This document shows, in pieces, positions 1 to 9,339 of a stretch of 64,000 nucleotides of DNA. The notes under the pieces are model-generated. The model did no database searches. It saw only the letters and a program-made list of their open reading frames with translations, and was not told the DNA's origin. A program made the translations under genes and the position numbers. Location of the stretch: the NCBI GenBank assembly GCA_010279815.1, contig QEOQ01000226.1, forward strand, positions 3,103,219 through 3,167,218. The letters run 5' to 3'. Source of the stretch: Brachionus plicatilis (Eukaryota; Rotifera; Eurotatoria; Ploima; Brachionidae). The first letter of the stretch is position 1. Each line of letters begins with the position of its first letter.

Positions 1-793
1 ACCATTTGTTGCCATACCAATGATTCAAAAATGTTTGCTCAGCAAAATAAGGGTCTAAATGATGACTTTTTGAAGTCTTAAGTTCCATTAAACGCTTGAA
101 TTCGCTTCCATTAGGTCTAACAATAAAAACTCCAGCATTAAATCTCAAAATTGTATTGTACCGATACTGAAAATCAATGTCAGGAGCAGCGGCAATAAAA
201 TATCTATCAAATTCTATTTTTTTATACACATAAAAAAGCTCTGTTATATTTCCTATAGCAATTGTGTCAGCATCCATGGTTACAATGCCATCATACTGAC
301 TCATGTTAAATATGATTAATTTTGTAAAAAGTTCTCTGTAGATTTTAACAGGTCCAGTATTTTTTATCGGACCTATTCGATTAACAGTACAAATAAAGTC
401 CCAGCCTGATTTCAGAAGAGTTTCTTTCATCTTGTCGTTCAAGGGCTTTTCTTTTAGTTCCAAAATTACTTTGTCATACTGCACTTTTTGAGTATTGTTG
501 ATCACTGTTTGTAGTAATTTAGCTGCTGATTCGATGTATTGTTGATGGTCAGCTATGGCCAGTGTGACAAATGCGAGTCTATTTTTTGCTCTAACATCAT
601 TTAGACAAGAACCAATTCGATTATCAACTAAAAATTCTGATTCACTTTTTTCACTTGTTATACTCAGGTTTTGTACACTCACCGAATATTCGGTTTTAAT
701 ATTTTTTAAATTGATCCATTCGTGAAATATGCTTATTGGGATGATAATTATTATTAATGTTAATATTAAGGACTTTAAAAGCTTGTGACGCAT
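1..793 (-). CDS. Family 8 glycosyltransferase, copy A (partial at window edge)
   Basis: The start codon is the complement of 791-793, and the frame stays open to base 1, so residues 1-264 are present and the C-terminus lies outside the window. It is nearly identical to the complete copy at 13995-14960: I count 8 base differences and no indels over 793 nt, five of them amino-acid changing (S/T, E/D, A/S, I/L, Y/F). A short cytoplasmic N-terminus is followed by a hydrophobic anchor (about residues 8-22), typical of a Golgi type II membrane enzyme. The DAD metal/nucleotide-sugar motif is at residues 174-176 and the FNAGVF motif at 218-223. Family knowledge: GT8 enzymes (glycogenin and galactinol synthase-like) transfer a sugar from UDP-sugar with retention. 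The acceptor here is unknown. The C-terminal HFxxxKPW motif seen in copy B is not visible. Confidence 0.85.
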   Translation of the reverse strand, partial: MRHKLLKSLILTLIIIIIPISIFHEWINLKNIKTEYSVSVQNLSITSEKSESEFLVDNRIGSCLNDVRAKNRLAFVTLAIADHQQYIESAAKLLQTVINNTQKVQYDKVILELKEKPLNDKMKETLLKSGWDFICTVNRIGPIKNTGPVKIYRELFTKLIIFNMSQYDGIVTMDADTIAIGNITELFYVYKKIEFDRYFIAAAPDIDFQYRYNTILRFNAGVFIVRPNGSEFKRLMELKTSKSHHLDPYFAEQTFLNHWYGNKW

Positions 794-2150
794 TTAAATT
801 CTTTTTGTAATTTGACCCGATTGATAGATGATTTTAATTAAAAAAAAAAACAAGTTGATGCTAGAAGCTAGAAATATGCGGTGACAAAAATTTTGAAGCT
901 AAATTATAAAATGAATAAATATTTATGTTATTTTCATTTTTTAATCTAAAAAAAATTTTAATTTATTTCAAAAATATTAGATTGATTTTTTTTGTGAGAA
1001 AAATTAGAAAAATTAAACCACCAAGTAAAAAAGATATCAGAAATGAAAAATATTTAACGATGAAAATTTTAAATTTTTAAGGTTTCGTTTATTAAATTGA
1101 AGCATTAAAATTGTCAATTTGATAATTTAGAGATCTATAAATCAGATTGAGAATCTTATCTTTTTACTTCTCAGAGAGTTTTCAATGTTTTTCCTCTTAA
1201 GAAGATTTTCTTACTTATTTTATTATTTTGATATCTGATGATGAAAATTGATGATGTCTAAATTTAACAATTGACTAAGAAAAAAAATAGAAAAATTTTA
1301 AATAAAAATCATTTTATCTTAAAGCGTTTCAGAATTTTATTTTCTCAGTATCTTAAATTTTTATAAAATTTATTTAATTTTGAGAATAATAAAGATTTTG
1401 AAATAAATTTTTATTTCGATTACGATAAAGATATTAAGAAACATAAAGTTTTATGATAAATATTGCTAATTCTTAATTAAAATTTTATTTATTAACTTAT
1501 TGCTATTTAGTTCAAAGCCTTAAAATACATCGCTATAAGTTACATAGCTACCATTAAAGTAAATAAAATCAGCATTTAAATTTTATTTTTAGAATTAATT
1601 TCATTTTATACTTTCTGAAGCTAGTCTAAAAAAATTTTAATTATTATTAAATGATTGATATGGTAAATGTTTATATTCGAATCTTAGAATTTTCATTTTA
1701 TGATAAAAATTCTTTAAGACTTAAATAGATAAATAGTGCATTAAAAATATAAATTGAAACCAAAAATCAATATTTTAATCTAGAAATAAAAAAATAATTT
1801 ATAACAATTTAAATTTCATAATTTTAAGAATTTCTCTTGCAAAATAATAAAATAACCTTTAATTTTAACTTTTTTGAGCATATTTTATTTTAAAATTTAT
1901 TTAAAAAATTTACGTTTTTTTATTAATCAAAATAAAAGTGACTAATGACATCTTTAAAAAATTTCTCATTTTTATTGTTTTAGATTTTTACTTAAAAAAT
2001 TTTTTGATTTTGTATAAAAAATAGGTAAAAATAAAGAATACTTTTGATCATTTCAATTCAGCTAAATTTAAATTTTTTTTTTTCATTTCCAAAAATAAAT
2101 TGCCTTGAAAAATCATTAAAAGTGAAGGATTTCTTCTGCCAAAAAATAAT
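794..2150. repeat. Duplicated upstream flank of GT8 copy A
   Basis: This AT-rich non-coding stretch aligns by eye with 14961 to about 16590. The first 60 or so bases upstream of the two start codons are essentially identical. Further away, similarity falls off through many substitutions and small indels, but shared blocks persist (for example the one with GCTATAAGTTACATAGCTAC near 1530 and near 15690). No gene is seen. Confidence 0.8.
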
Positions 2151-3057
2151 GTTCACGACAAGATGAAGTTTATGATAAATTTATGATGCTCAGAATTATC
2201 AAATCAGACAAAAACTATAAAATAAATTTTAATTTTTTAGTAGAATTAGTGCAGAGGTAATTTTTTGGTTTAAACATACTTTGTTAAATTTAAAGGTAAA
2301 ATCTGCAAAAGCTTGCAAAAAGTTATCCATTTAAAATAGCATCATTTTGATGATTTGCATTCTGCATTGTGCATTTTGATATTGCAGAATTTATTTTTTT
2401 ATCTAACATAGTATGTTAAATCCAAAAATGTATCTCTGCATTATTTCTATATAGAAATAACAATTTTATTATTAGTTTTAGTTTGATTTGATCATTTTAA
2501 GGATGGCTAATTAAAACAAAGTCTTTTTTTTTCAATAAGTAAAACTATTTTTTCTAAAGTAATATTTGCTAATATAAAGTAAAAGCTTTTTAATTTAAAT
2601 CAAACTATATTTCTCTAAAACAACTACATGCAAAAATAAATCATTTAATTTTTTACTATAGTAAATTTAAGTATTTGAATAGTACTTTTCTTCTATTCTA
2701 AAATCATTTCATTGTTGTTAATAAAATGACTTAAGTATATCTCAAGTTAAATTTGATTACAGTTTGAAACGGTTAGGGCAAAAATTGTCATAAATCAAAG
2801 GGGTAAAATATGTCAAAACAAATTGTCATAAGATATAAAAAAAAAAATTTTCATCAAAAAAATGTCAACCAATTAAATTTTTTTGATTGTCAATTAATGA
2901 TTGGTTATATCTCTGAAAAAATAGATAAAATAAATAAAGAATATGAAGTCTTTAAAAAAAGAAGTAATATGAAGAGCGGTAACATAAAATAAGAAGTAAT
3001 CAAAACCTAATTAATTAATTAACTAATTTCAGCTTTTTCTATCCGTAATGTAAACTT

Positions 3058-3210
3058 TATTTTGACCTAAAAATTTAAACAGGATTTCTTTTTTCAGTAC
3101 TTTTCTATGTGTTATGTGCAAGGAGCTACCATAGGTGACCTCCTAGTAGGCCATCTCCGCAAGCTAGTCTTGCTGTAGCTTATATATATTATTATTATTA
3201 TTATTAATTG
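3058..3210 (+). repeat. LINE-like 3' end fragment with (ATT)n tail
   Basis: A GC-richer block containing GGAGCTACCATAGGTGACC and GCAAGCTAGTCTTGCTGTAG ends in TATATATT(ATT)n. An inverted copy occurs at 32756-32912, also ending in ATT-type repeats. A conserved 3' block followed by a short tandem tail is typical of non-LTR retrotransposon 3' ends. This copy lies inside the MULE, upstream of its transposase. Confidence 0.6.
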
Positions 3211-3451
3211 ATAATACTCAATTATCGGATATAAATACAAAATGATAAATTTGAACAAAACACTTAAATTTGTAAAACATACACTAACTTATCTAAACCT
3301 CAAACAACCATTCCAAAATGGACATCATCTACGTTGACAGTGATAAAAGCAACTTATTTGCCAATATCAACGGTATCAGAAGAACGAAAATAAGTCTGAG
3401 TGGTATAGATGTGTAATCCGAACATGTGGTGCACTATTCAATCCGGTAACA

Positions 3452-4627
3452 ATGGAAAAGAACGACATCGAACACTACCACAAAAGATTAACTGACTGTG
3501 AGATTGACTCCTTCTTATATTTTAAAGAATGCTGTGAAGTTGTTAAAAATAATCATGATATATCATTGAGGGACGCCTACAATCGACAATATGAACGACT
3601 CATTGCAAAGTACACGTACGAAGAAATTGCCGCAAATTGGAAACCGTTTGCAGAAAAAAAATCCAATCTTAGTTATCATCGGAAAAAGTCGAAACCGGCA
3701 AATCCGAAAGAAACAAAAGATATTCAAATAAATGAGATTTACGCCAATATCAACAACGAACAATTCCTTCAATTCGACAACCTAAATAATTCGAATCGGA
3801 TTTTAATATTTATGTCACCAATCGGCATCAGAATTTTAACTAACTCCAAGCGATGGCACTTAGATGGTACATTTAAAACGTGTCCAACTCATTTTTATCA
3901 GATCTTTTCGATCCATGGATACTATCAAAATAAAATGTTTCCATCGGGGTACATACTTCTTCAAAATAAAGAGCGTGACACGTATGTCGAAGCCCTTACC
4001 AACTTCCAAAAAATTTTTAGCAACAAAAACGAGTTAAAACTTGAAGAGACACTGTGTGATTTTGAGCTCGCGATGATGCAAGCAATTAGTATCGTTTTCG
4101 AAAATACAAGAATGCAGGGATGTTGGTTTCACTATAACCAAGCTCTTATCATATACTTGTTCGAACATTGTCATAAAAGAGCGTTATATTACGATAGTTT
4201 TCAATTCAAAATATGGTTTCGAAAATTCGGAGCGCTTTCACTGGTACCATTAAAAGATATTATTAGTGGATGGAACAACATTTTAGATACAATACCAGTC
4301 GATTTTGATATTGACATTGTTAAATTTATCAAATATTTCGTCAAGAACTGGTTACATGGCAAATATGGCTTTACATGGAATCATTTCGCAAACGATGGAC
4401 CGCGTACCAACAATCACCTCGAGGGATATCACGCCAAACTCTCCAAAATCACGTCAGCAACGTCGAACAATGTATTAGCATTTATCAACATGATCAAGAA
4501 ATCAGAAACAGAAACTTGTAACAGATTTTATAACACCGAACGTAATCCAATCGAAGAGCCAAAACAACTGCCAAAGAACAAGAGAAAAGACGATATCTTA
4601 GCAAGACTAAAGGTTCAGTACACATAA
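3452..4627 (+). CDS. MULE transposase (FLYWCH finger upstream, stop before protease)
   Basis: The 391-residue frame has hallmarks of the MULE/Mutator DDE transposase: WHLDGTFK with the first catalytic Asp, CDFELAM with the second Asp, the CxxxH-type segment GCWFHYNQAL between them and the last Glu, and NNHLEGYH near the C-terminus carrying the probable catalytic Glu. The frame is open upstream of its first Met and reads EWYRC..C..HYH, the end of a FLYWCH zinc finger. The front half of that finger (from ATG 3318, MDIIYVDSDK) is in another frame, so a one-base frameshift lies near 3387. The frame stops at TAA 4625-4627, and the next codons continue in the same frame into the protease. The enzyme would cut and join transposon ends in the nucleus; the frameshift suggests it may be inactive. 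Confidence 0.8.
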   Translation: MEKNDIEHYHKRLTDCEIDSFLYFKECCEVVKNNHDISLRDAYNRQYERLIAKYTYEEIAANWKPFAEKKSNLSYHRKKSKPANPKETKDIQINEIYANINNEQFLQFDNLNNSNRILIFMSPIGIRILTNSKRWHLDGTFKTCPTHFYQIFSIHGYYQNKMFPSGYILLQNKERDTYVEALTNFQKIFSNKNELKLEETLCDFELAMMQAISIVFENTRMQGCWFHYNQALIIYLFEHCHKRALYYDSFQFKIWFRKFGALSLVPLKDIISGWNNILDTIPVDFDIDIVKFIKYFVKNWLHGKYGFTWNHFANDGPRTNNHLEGYHAKLSKITSATSNNVLAFINMIKKSETETCNRFYNTERNPIEEPKQLPKNKRKDDILARLKVQYT

Positions 4628-5665
4628 AATATAATCACGTTCGAACAGTATTTCGAAAAGCTTGCCGCTCATATAGTTGATCCGTATGAGGCAGTCAAAA
4701 TCAAATTCGATCTCGACGACGAAGTCAAAGATGAGATAGAAACAGGCAAAAAAAGAAAAAGAAAAGTTGTTTTTGAAAATCCACTCAAAAACCAAGAATT
4801 TATGGATCGTATAGATTTTATCAATTTCAATATCTGGCCCAAGCCCCAAGTACAAATAAGCAATTTCTTTTCTATCGAAATGTTCACGGTATTGAAAACG
4901 CAAATACACATTTACAACAATTTCATTGTTAAATACCAACCTGTTCGTAAAGACTTATTCGATGCTTTACAACTGTACACAAGTCAACATTTGATGAAAT
5001 ATGAACAAGTCGAATTTGAACCAATAGACCAACCAAAAAGAGCAAGATTAGATGACATTGGCGATATTCAGTTTTTAGAAGTACGCTTTTGGAGCCAATA
5101 TGAGAGAATTCCAATCTCAATGGAGCTTTTACAACTAAACCATTCACAATGGTTGAATAATTTCCATATTACTGAATTTCAAAATCTTATCTATAAAAAA
5201 TTTCGATTGAATGGCCTTTTTATGCCTGATTTCTATACTATCGATAATGCTCCTTTTAATCCTGAAAAACTTAGCCAATCTTTGTTCGTTCAAGTTTTAC
5301 ATGCTCGTGACCACTGGGTCGTTGTTTCAAATTATAATCCGAGCTATGTTGATTCAGACGATGGCTATTTTAACTGGTTCCTTTATGATAGTATGAATAA
5401 TCCAGAGTATTATCTAAATTTTATTAAGCCAGCGTTGAAAAGGCTTTCCGGTGGCTCAAGATTTTTTAATATTATAAATGTAGAAGTGTCTAAACAAAAA
5501 GGTACTAAAGATTGTGGCTTATTTGCCCTTGGATATTCTCTAGCTTTAACTAAGGATAAAGATCCTGGTAAGCTAGTTTTCGATCAAAATAAAAAAAGAA
5601 GTGAATTTAGTAAAATTATAAAAAAATCAAAATTTGTTCCCTCATGCTGTGAAACAAAATTATAA
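4628..5665 (+). CDS. Ulp1-like (C48) cysteine protease of the MULE element
   Basis: The first Met is at 4802 (287 aa), but the frame is open directly from the transposase stop (4628). The added segment includes a basic nuclear-localisation-like motif, KKRKRKV, at about 4752-4772. Catalytic residues of the Ulp1/adenain fold are in order: His in HWVVVSN, Asp/Asn region in LYDSMN, Gln and Cys in KQKGTKDCGLFA. Ulp1 family enzymes cleave SUMO or related ubiquitin-like proteins. In MULEs their role is unproven; processing of a transposase fusion or counteracting host SUMO-dependent silencing are suggestions only. Because it is in frame with the transposase, the ancestral product may have been one fused protein. 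Downstream, AT-rich sequence has AATAAAAT near 5744. Confidence 0.75.
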   Translation, partial: NIITFEQYFEKLAAHIVDPYEAVKIKFDLDDEVKDEIETGKKRKRKVVFENPLKNQEFMDRIDFINFNIWPKPQVQISNFFSIEMFTVLKTQIHIYNNFIVKYQPVRKDLFDALQLYTSQHLMKYEQVEFEPIDQPKRARLDDIGDIQFLEVRFWSQYERIPISMELLQLNHSQWLNNFHITEFQNLIYKKFRLNGLFMPDFYTIDNAPFNPEKLSQSLFVQVLHARDHWVVVSNYNPSYVDSDDGYFNWFLYDSMNNPEYYLNFIKPALKRLSGGSRFFNIINVEVSKQKGTKDCGLFALGYSLALTKDKDPGKLVFDQNKKRSEFSKIIKKSKFVPSCCETKL

Positions 5666-5880
5666 TCCAAAGTTTACTTCTATTTGTGCTGATTTAATTT
5701 AAAATTCATTTTTGTTCTTTTTTTTCTTTTTTCATATTTTAATCAATAAAATAAAATTAAACCAATAAAATTTGTTTCTCTTATTCTTTAGAAAAATTGT
5801 CATAGATGAGTATTTTTACCTTGACAATTTTCTTATGACTTTTTTTTGGACTTTTTTTTATGACAATTTTTGACATCCCT

Positions 5881-6179
5881 TTTAAAACGTGATATAATTT
5901 TTATCGTTAAAGCAGATGAACTAATCCTGTCGGACTTCAACATGATTGATTCTTTGTCTGCTTACAGAATTGTCAACAATGAAAACAAATATTATGTATT
6001 GTTGAAACCCTCTTATTGCAGCTGCCTATATTTTCTTGAATTTGGCATATGTAAGCATTTTATCTGTCTGTGCAAGTTACTAAACTACTACTCAGACGAT
6101 AATGTGAGAGAATTTGTTTATGTTAAAAAAAAAAGGTAGATCAGCTAAATCAAACAATGGTGCTTTATCAAAGAATTAA
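5881..6179 (+). pseudogene. SWIM zinc-finger C-terminal fragment of outer element (interrupted)
   Basis: The frame reads LKRDIIFIVKADE and carries a SWIM zinc finger CSC...CKH (CxC and CxH pairs) at about 6018-6059, as found near the C-terminus of many MULE transposases. Its upstream part lies at 2720-2771 (NDLSISQVKFDYSLK), on the other side of the inner MULE; the two are in frame once one copy of the 9-bp duplication is removed. After the lysine-rich A run (6124-6134) the open frame stops at TAG, but shifting by one base gives GRSAKSNNGALSKN then TAA at 6177-6179, resembling the RGRP tails at 7868 and 53787. So the gene is broken by the insertion and probably by a poly-A slip. Confidence 0.65.
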
Positions 6180-6612
6180 TTTTTTTCTCTAGTAAACTAT
6201 GACATTACTTTAATTTTTTTTTTCTTTACATAAAAACATTTTTACTAAAGTATCAGTTAATTTAATTTATATTACAATACTTTTACTTTAATTTCAAATA
6301 AATCATTTATAGATTTAATATGCAATAATAAGCTTTATTCTAGTGATAAATTACTTTAAAAAACATAAAATTTACTTTAAGTTAAATATTATCCGATCAT
6401 TTTAAGCTTAAAAAATTGATCATAAACTTCAAGCCTAATGAAATGATGTTGCCTGTCTACACAAGCTTTAAATTTCTCTGTAATTTGGAAAAAGAATTTA
6501 ATCAAATTTAAGCAATTTTTCTCAATATTGTGTTAAAAATTTAAATTTAACAGAAATCATCAAACAAATTATGACCTAAAAGAAAATTTTGTTTACAGTT
6601 TAACTTTTAAAT

Positions 6613-7537
6613 AACGGGCGATGCAAAAGTAAATGGACAAAAATATCTCAAAAAATAAAAATGATATTAAGTTCTGTTTTGTTTATGTTGTAACGAATCT
6701 ATTTTTTAATAGAATTGTGATTTTTAAATAATGAAATAACTCCATCATGTCCCATTTTTCTGAGCTTACCTTTAACCCTCGCCATAAGGGATTTCTCAAA
6801 ATTTAAGTCGAATTCCTTCAGGTTCAATTTAATACCATTAATCAGCTGTTGCTCAGTTGAGGCTTACCAACCTCCCACGTATACTTTTTCACTTAAACAA
6901 CCCCAAAAATTTTCGATTGGATGCGCTTGAGGGACATTTAGCGGGTTGATATCCTTGGCCTTTATTAATACTATTTTTTTTTTCAATCAGTAAAAAGACT
7001 AGAAAAATTTAGTAGAGAATTTCCATTTTGAATACGGTTGATCGTATTATATATTGGGGTTTGAGAGATTCCTTGCTTTGTGAATTGCACCACAAGGTAA
7101 ATTACGCAGGATTTTGTCATTTTTGAAATCATATTTTTGACTGCTTTTCGAACGCATAATATAATAAATACCTATTTTTTTATTAAAAAATACCATAAAT
7201 TTAATACATCCATATATCAAATAAAAAATATTTGTCTTAATGATCTAGTAATAAATTGATAAAAATATTATCAATTTTACTTATTTTGTACTTAATTTAT
7301 TGGAAGTAAACTTTTTTAAATTAATAAATACCTAAATTGTCACTTTAATTAATTAATTAAAAAACTAATTTAACAAAAATAATTGACATTAATTAAATTT
7401 AACTATACATAACAACAAAAAAAGAGACAAAAAACTACTGAAAGTATGAGTAAAATGTGCGAAACGTGTGGTAAGCCTTTACAAAAAAATTATATTATTT
7501 TTGTCCAACAAATAAATGTAAACAAAAAAAAAAGTAA
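6613..7537 (-). mobile_element. Tc1/mariner-type element, internally deleted
   Basis: On the minus strand, 6950 down to 6730 reads NVPQAHPIENFWGCLSEKVY and then a stretch ending LRKMGHDG, the C-terminal catalytic region of a mariner/IS630-type transposase (third acidic residue in the PIENFW block). Upstream on the same strand, 7120-6990 reads QFTKQGISQTPIYNTINRI, a helix-turn-helix from the N-terminus. The centre of the enzyme is missing, and stops and frameshifts are present. The ends share GTAAATGGACAAAAATAT (left, about 6629) and GGACAAAAATAATAT (right complement, about 7507), consistent with inverted repeats. Confidence 0.65.
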
Positions 7538-7867
7538 CTAGTTAAAAAAAATAGTTAATTAATTATAGGATATATAATTACTACTTTGGACTCATTTTTT
7601 AATTATTTTTTGGCCTCTAAAATTACTAAATAAGAGTTACGAAATTTCTTAAACGATAACAATTTTTATTTTAATATCTATTTATTTTAAATGAAATAAA
7701 AAAAATAAAATTTCAAAAATAATTTTATTAAGCAAGTAAAGAATTATTTGAGTTAAATAAAAAAATTTATATTTTGAATAAACTAAAATAATAAAGAAAT
7801 TTATAAACAAAGTAAAAATTAATTTTTGAGTAAAATTGAGAAGATAATGAAATAACTATATAGCAGT

Positions 7868-8483
7868 TTACTTAGGTCTACCTCTCTGTCTTTTAACTTC
7901 TTGTGTAACTGAATGACTTGAAGACTGTGCAGTTGATTTAATCAAGTTGTTTGCTTTGCTTCTTGTTTGTCTTGTTCCATCTTGTTCTTCCAATATTTCA
8001 TCAATATTCTCGGTCATTCTATTTCTTTTGTTTACACTTTCAACAGGAGAAGCTAATCTTTTTTGTGAAGTTGTTATTGATAGAACCGGCATCAGTAAAC
8101 CCTACAACTTGAACAGGAAAATTATTTAAATTATTCCAAATCAACTTGTAAGTTGAATCAGCTTGAATGTATTTGGCATCTGAAACTAACGTCATTAATC
8201 TTCGAGTGGTAACGAAAATTCGGACAGAGAGCGAACGAATACTGATATTGATATCTTCTGGAAATTGAATTGTACCATCTTCATCATCATCAATTTTAAT
8301 TTGATACCTAACTACAAATGGTTGGTTATTATCTGTTGGAACATTTTTGTTTCTATGACACCATTCATTTAATTGTGCAAAATTCATTGCATTCGTACCT
8401 TTCTTTTGATGTTGTAGGTAATTGTATAACTGTTTATCAGTTGGAAAATTTATTCTTTCATATGTTTTAGTCAATTCGGCCAA
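7868..8483 (-). pseudogene. MULE transposase relic with RGRPK tail, internally deleted
   Basis: 8483-8043 (minus) encodes residues including QADSTYKLIWNN and FPVQVVGFTDAG, the region around the first catalytic Asp of a MULE transposase. The frame then breaks, and an overlapping frame (8092-7868) encodes a low-complexity C-terminal tail ending VKRQRGRPK. The second Asp, the CxxH segment and the final Glu are missing, so an internal deletion has joined N- and C-terminal parts. Upstream (8765-8490, minus) are more broken pieces, such as MGLSVSEREAFRKGTVHLH and EFIRAHPVTEMG. Not functional. Confidence 0.65.
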
Positions 8484-9057
8484 TGTTGTTAGTATAACTT
8501 TTGGAGTTATTAGTGGATTTTGAGCAAGGAGGCGTTGAATTTCTTGTTTAGTTGATTCATTGATGCTTTTTTATTAATGTAATTATTGTTAATGTGTAAT
8601 GAGCCCATTTCAGTAACTGGATGAGCCCGAATAAATTCGACCCTTATTTTATTATGATTTAATAAATTTATGGTAATTTAATGATATTTTTTATTAAATA
8701 TATGATATGCAGGTGTACCGTCCCTTTTCGAAAAGCTTCTCGTTCAGACACAGAAAGTCCCATTTAAATTTTTTTTTTTGTAATTTAATATCTAATATTT
8801 ATTTATTTATTTAATTCAAATTAACCTCCATTAGGAGATGTAAAATAAAAATTAAAATTAGAGTTTTGCAATAAAAATAAAAAGTAAAGTTAAATACAGA
8901 TAAAAAGTAGAAAAAGAAAAATAAACAGTTATTGATAAAACCTCATCTGGACCAGAAGAAGTTAACTGATTTAATTTGATTTTATTAATTCATTTAGAAG
9001 ATTTTATATAAAATTTGAATCTTAAATTTTTCAAACAAAGCTCTTTAGAGTCCGAGA

Positions 9058-9076
9058 TGACGTCACGAATATAAAA
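9058..9076 (+). promoter_or_regulatory. CRE site plus TATA box, possible LTR-type promoter
   Basis: A perfect palindromic TGACGTCA (9058-9065) is followed 4 bases later by TATAAAA (9070-9076), with a GC-richer stretch downstream (to about 9105). It stands about 270 bases upstream of a degraded Ty3-like pol tail, so it may be a retroelement promoter. No terminal repeat partner was found in the window. Confidence 0.4.
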
Positions 9077-9339
9077 GTGCCGCTTAAGATCCAACTTCAG
9101 CTGACTGATACTCTTTATTACTGATTCAAGATTTTTTTAGTGAACTGCAACAATCGCTTGAGATCATTTCCAAAGGAAATGGGAGAGCAATGATTTTATA
9201 GCAATTATAAAATTTATAGCATAAAGACTTAAATATTTGTAATGACAAATGATTGAACCCAATAGAACTGATGAAAGACATCTTGGAAAAAAGACAAAGT
9301 TGCTCAATTTCAGAAAGTCTAAGAACACCAAACAAAATG

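Larger units (their letters stand above)
2772..5880 (+). mobile_element. MULE (Mutator-like) element with transposase and Ulp1 protease
   Basis: This 3.1-kb element is bounded by imperfect inverted ends that share the block CAAAAATTGTCATAAA (near 2779 on plus, near 5873 on minus). It is flanked by TTTGAAACG (2763-2771) and TTTAAAACG (5881-5889), a 9-bp target duplication with one mismatch, the size usual for Mutator elements. Removing it restores an open frame across the insertion point. Contents in order: a LINE-tail fragment (3058-3210), a FLYWCH-like zinc finger with a frameshift, the MULE transposase, and a Ulp1-like cysteine protease. Phantom-type MULEs of animals and Kaonashi MULEs of plants carry comparable protease genes (family knowledge). 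The short open frame at 2810-2992 inside it is unrecognised. Confidence 0.75.
2150..6515. mobile_element. Composite insertion in GT8 copy A flank (nested transposons)
   Basis: The duplicated flank of the GT8 gene is collinear with copy B up to about 2140 (copy B near 16570) and resumes at about 6520 (copy B near 16600, shared GTGTTAAAAA and AATTTAAATTT). About 4.3 kb is therefore inserted only in copy A. Inside are the outer element, with a SWIM-type open frame split into 2720-2771 and 5881-6179, and the inner MULE at 2772-5880. Without the inner MULE the outer element is about 1.25 kb. Possible outer inverted ends are GAAGTTTATGAT near 2175 and its complement near 6420, but exact boundaries were not resolved. 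Confidence 0.65.

Noticed and set aside
3000..3200. CRISPR-like or tRNA-like signal from the GC-rich hairpins
   Set aside because: No spaced identical repeats and no cloverleaf; the same unit recurs inverted at 32756 with an ATT tail, so it is a retroelement end.
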